The notes under the pieces are model-generated. The model had not been told where the DNA came from. It did not search any database and saw nothing but the letters and a program-made list of their open reading frames with translations. From positions 186,001-250,000 of the forward strand of contig CAWFBW010000008.1 of assembly GCA_963814165.1 (NCBI GenBank): a stretch of 64,000 bases of DNA. The letters run 5' to 3'. The stretch comes from DASRAA01 sp963814165. GTDB lineage: Bacteria > Acidobacteriota > Terriglobia > Terriglobales > Acidobacteriaceae. Numbering within the stretch: the first letter of the stretch is position 1; the number at the start of each line of letters is the position of its first letter. Position numbers and translations under genes: made by a program. This document shows positions 63,439 through 64,000 of this stretch, in pieces.

Positions 63439-64000
63439 GCCTTGGCCTTCTCCGGGGTTGAGCTGGCGGAAAAGAAGTATCCGACGCCGCGAATGGGACG
63501 AATCAGATCTTCGGTGCCGGGGAAACCGGCAAGTTTCTTACGCAGGCGGCTGACGTGGACGTCAACGCTGCGATCGAAGGCGTTCAGCGGCCGGCCAAGG
63601 GCCACTTCAGCGATTTGTTCGCGGGTGACGACGCTCCCGGCGTTGCGCAGCAAAAGTTCCAACACATTGAATTCGACAGAGGTGAGATCCAGGGGTGTGG
63701 CTCCGTAGGAGACGTTGCGCGTTCCCAGGGAAAGCTCGATATCGCCGACGCGCAAGACTTCGTCGTGGTCGCTGCGGGTCGCTCCGGCAGCGGCTTCTCT
63801 GGTGCGGCGCAGAACCGCGCGAATGCGCGCGACCAGCTCGCGGGGATCAAATGGCTTCGCGAGATAGTCGTCAGCGCCGATTTCCAGGCCGAGAATGCGG
63901 TCCACGGCTTCGCCACGGGCGGTGAGCAGCAGAACAGGCACGGCAGAATCGTGGCGCAATGCCTTGAGAAGCTCGAATCCGGAGCCGCCGGGAAGCATCA
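63435..64000 (-). CDS. OmpR/PhoB-family response regulator, 5' end cut by window edge
   Basis: Visible part about 188 residues. It begins at the MLPGGSGFELL segment just after the phospho-acceptor Asp, which lies beyond the edge. The rest of the receiver (VLLLTARGE, LEIGADDYLAKPFDPRELVARI) and an OmpR-type winged-helix DNA-binding domain (about 85-180: LDLTSVEFNVLELLL, SVDVHVSRLRKKL, IRGVGYFF) are complete. It is the partner of the adjacent kinase, likely a CpxR-like envelope-stress regulator; that function is inference from family. Confidence 0.92.
   Translation of the reverse strand, partial: MLPGGSGFELLKALRHDSAVPVLLLTARGEAVDRILGLEIGADDYLAKPFDPRELVARIRAVLRRTREAAAGATRSDHDEVLRVGDIELSLGTRNVSYGATPLDLTSVEFNVLELLLRNAGSVVTREQIAEVALGRPLNAFDRSVDVHVSRLRKKLAGFPGTEDLIRPIRGVGYFFSASSTPEKAKA

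Overview
The window looks like a high-GC chromosomal segment of an acidobacterium, most likely of the Terriglobia/Koribacter type. This rests on several signs: two VWFA-related proteins of the kind abundant in Acidobacteria, PEP-CTERM proteins, a winged-helix/membrane/beta-propeller regulator, and a housekeeping block in the order priA-udg-coaBC-rpoZ-gmk-yicC-msbA-rapZ followed by recJ-lptC/A-lptB-rpoN-hpf. The taxonomic placement is inference from protein character and gene order; no rRNA gene is present.

Layout. 0-2 kb: a secreted-type S8 protease cut by the left edge. 2.4-7.3 kb (minus strand): cytochrome c maturation genes (ccmF, ccmH, a small membrane protein, a secreted carboxypeptidase-regulatory-like protein). 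7.5-18.7 kb: a DinB protein, then a long leftward run of DNA, coenzyme A and nucleotide genes (priA, udg, coaBC, rpoZ, gmk, yicC), an MsbA-like exporter, rapZ, and a response regulator with an HPt protein. 18.9-27.6 kb (plus strand): recJ, an RDD protein, LPS-transport genes (a large LptC/LptA fusion and lptB), rpoN and hpf, ended by a clear terminator. 27.6-45.8 kb: lineage-specific genes (four small exported proteins, PEP-CTERM proteins, two VWA proteins, CYTH, a PBP4-type D,D-peptidase, iscX, glgB and two paralogous Cys/His-cluster proteins).

46-53.5 kb is an accessory island. It holds a damaged AIPR (abortive-infection type) gene, a TIR-domain gene, a second and shredded TIR copy, asnA, a small three-helix membrane protein, and a dense cluster of short palindromic repeats. 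The repeats share fixed ends but have different, self-complementary stems. In the shredded TIR copy all four places where TIR sequence resumes lie exactly at the right end of one of these palindromes. This is the most unusual structure in the window.

53.5-61.9 kb: an SDR oxidoreductase, a YVTN beta-propeller lipoprotein, then a tightly packed his operon (hisI-G-D-C-B-H-F-A). The operon is preceded by a 24-codon leader peptide with seven His codons and a strong intrinsic terminator, the layout of a ribosome-mediated attenuator. hisE and a histidinol-phosphatase gene are not in the window. The right edge carries a CpxA-like histidine kinase and a truncated OmpR-family regulator.

Caution. At least nine genes, including priA, msbA, asnA and hisD, need one or more single-base indels to restore full-length proteins. 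Several of the shifts lie at short homopolymers. This points to indel-prone sequence or assembly rather than genuine loss of these genes, and those reading frames should be read as reconstructed.
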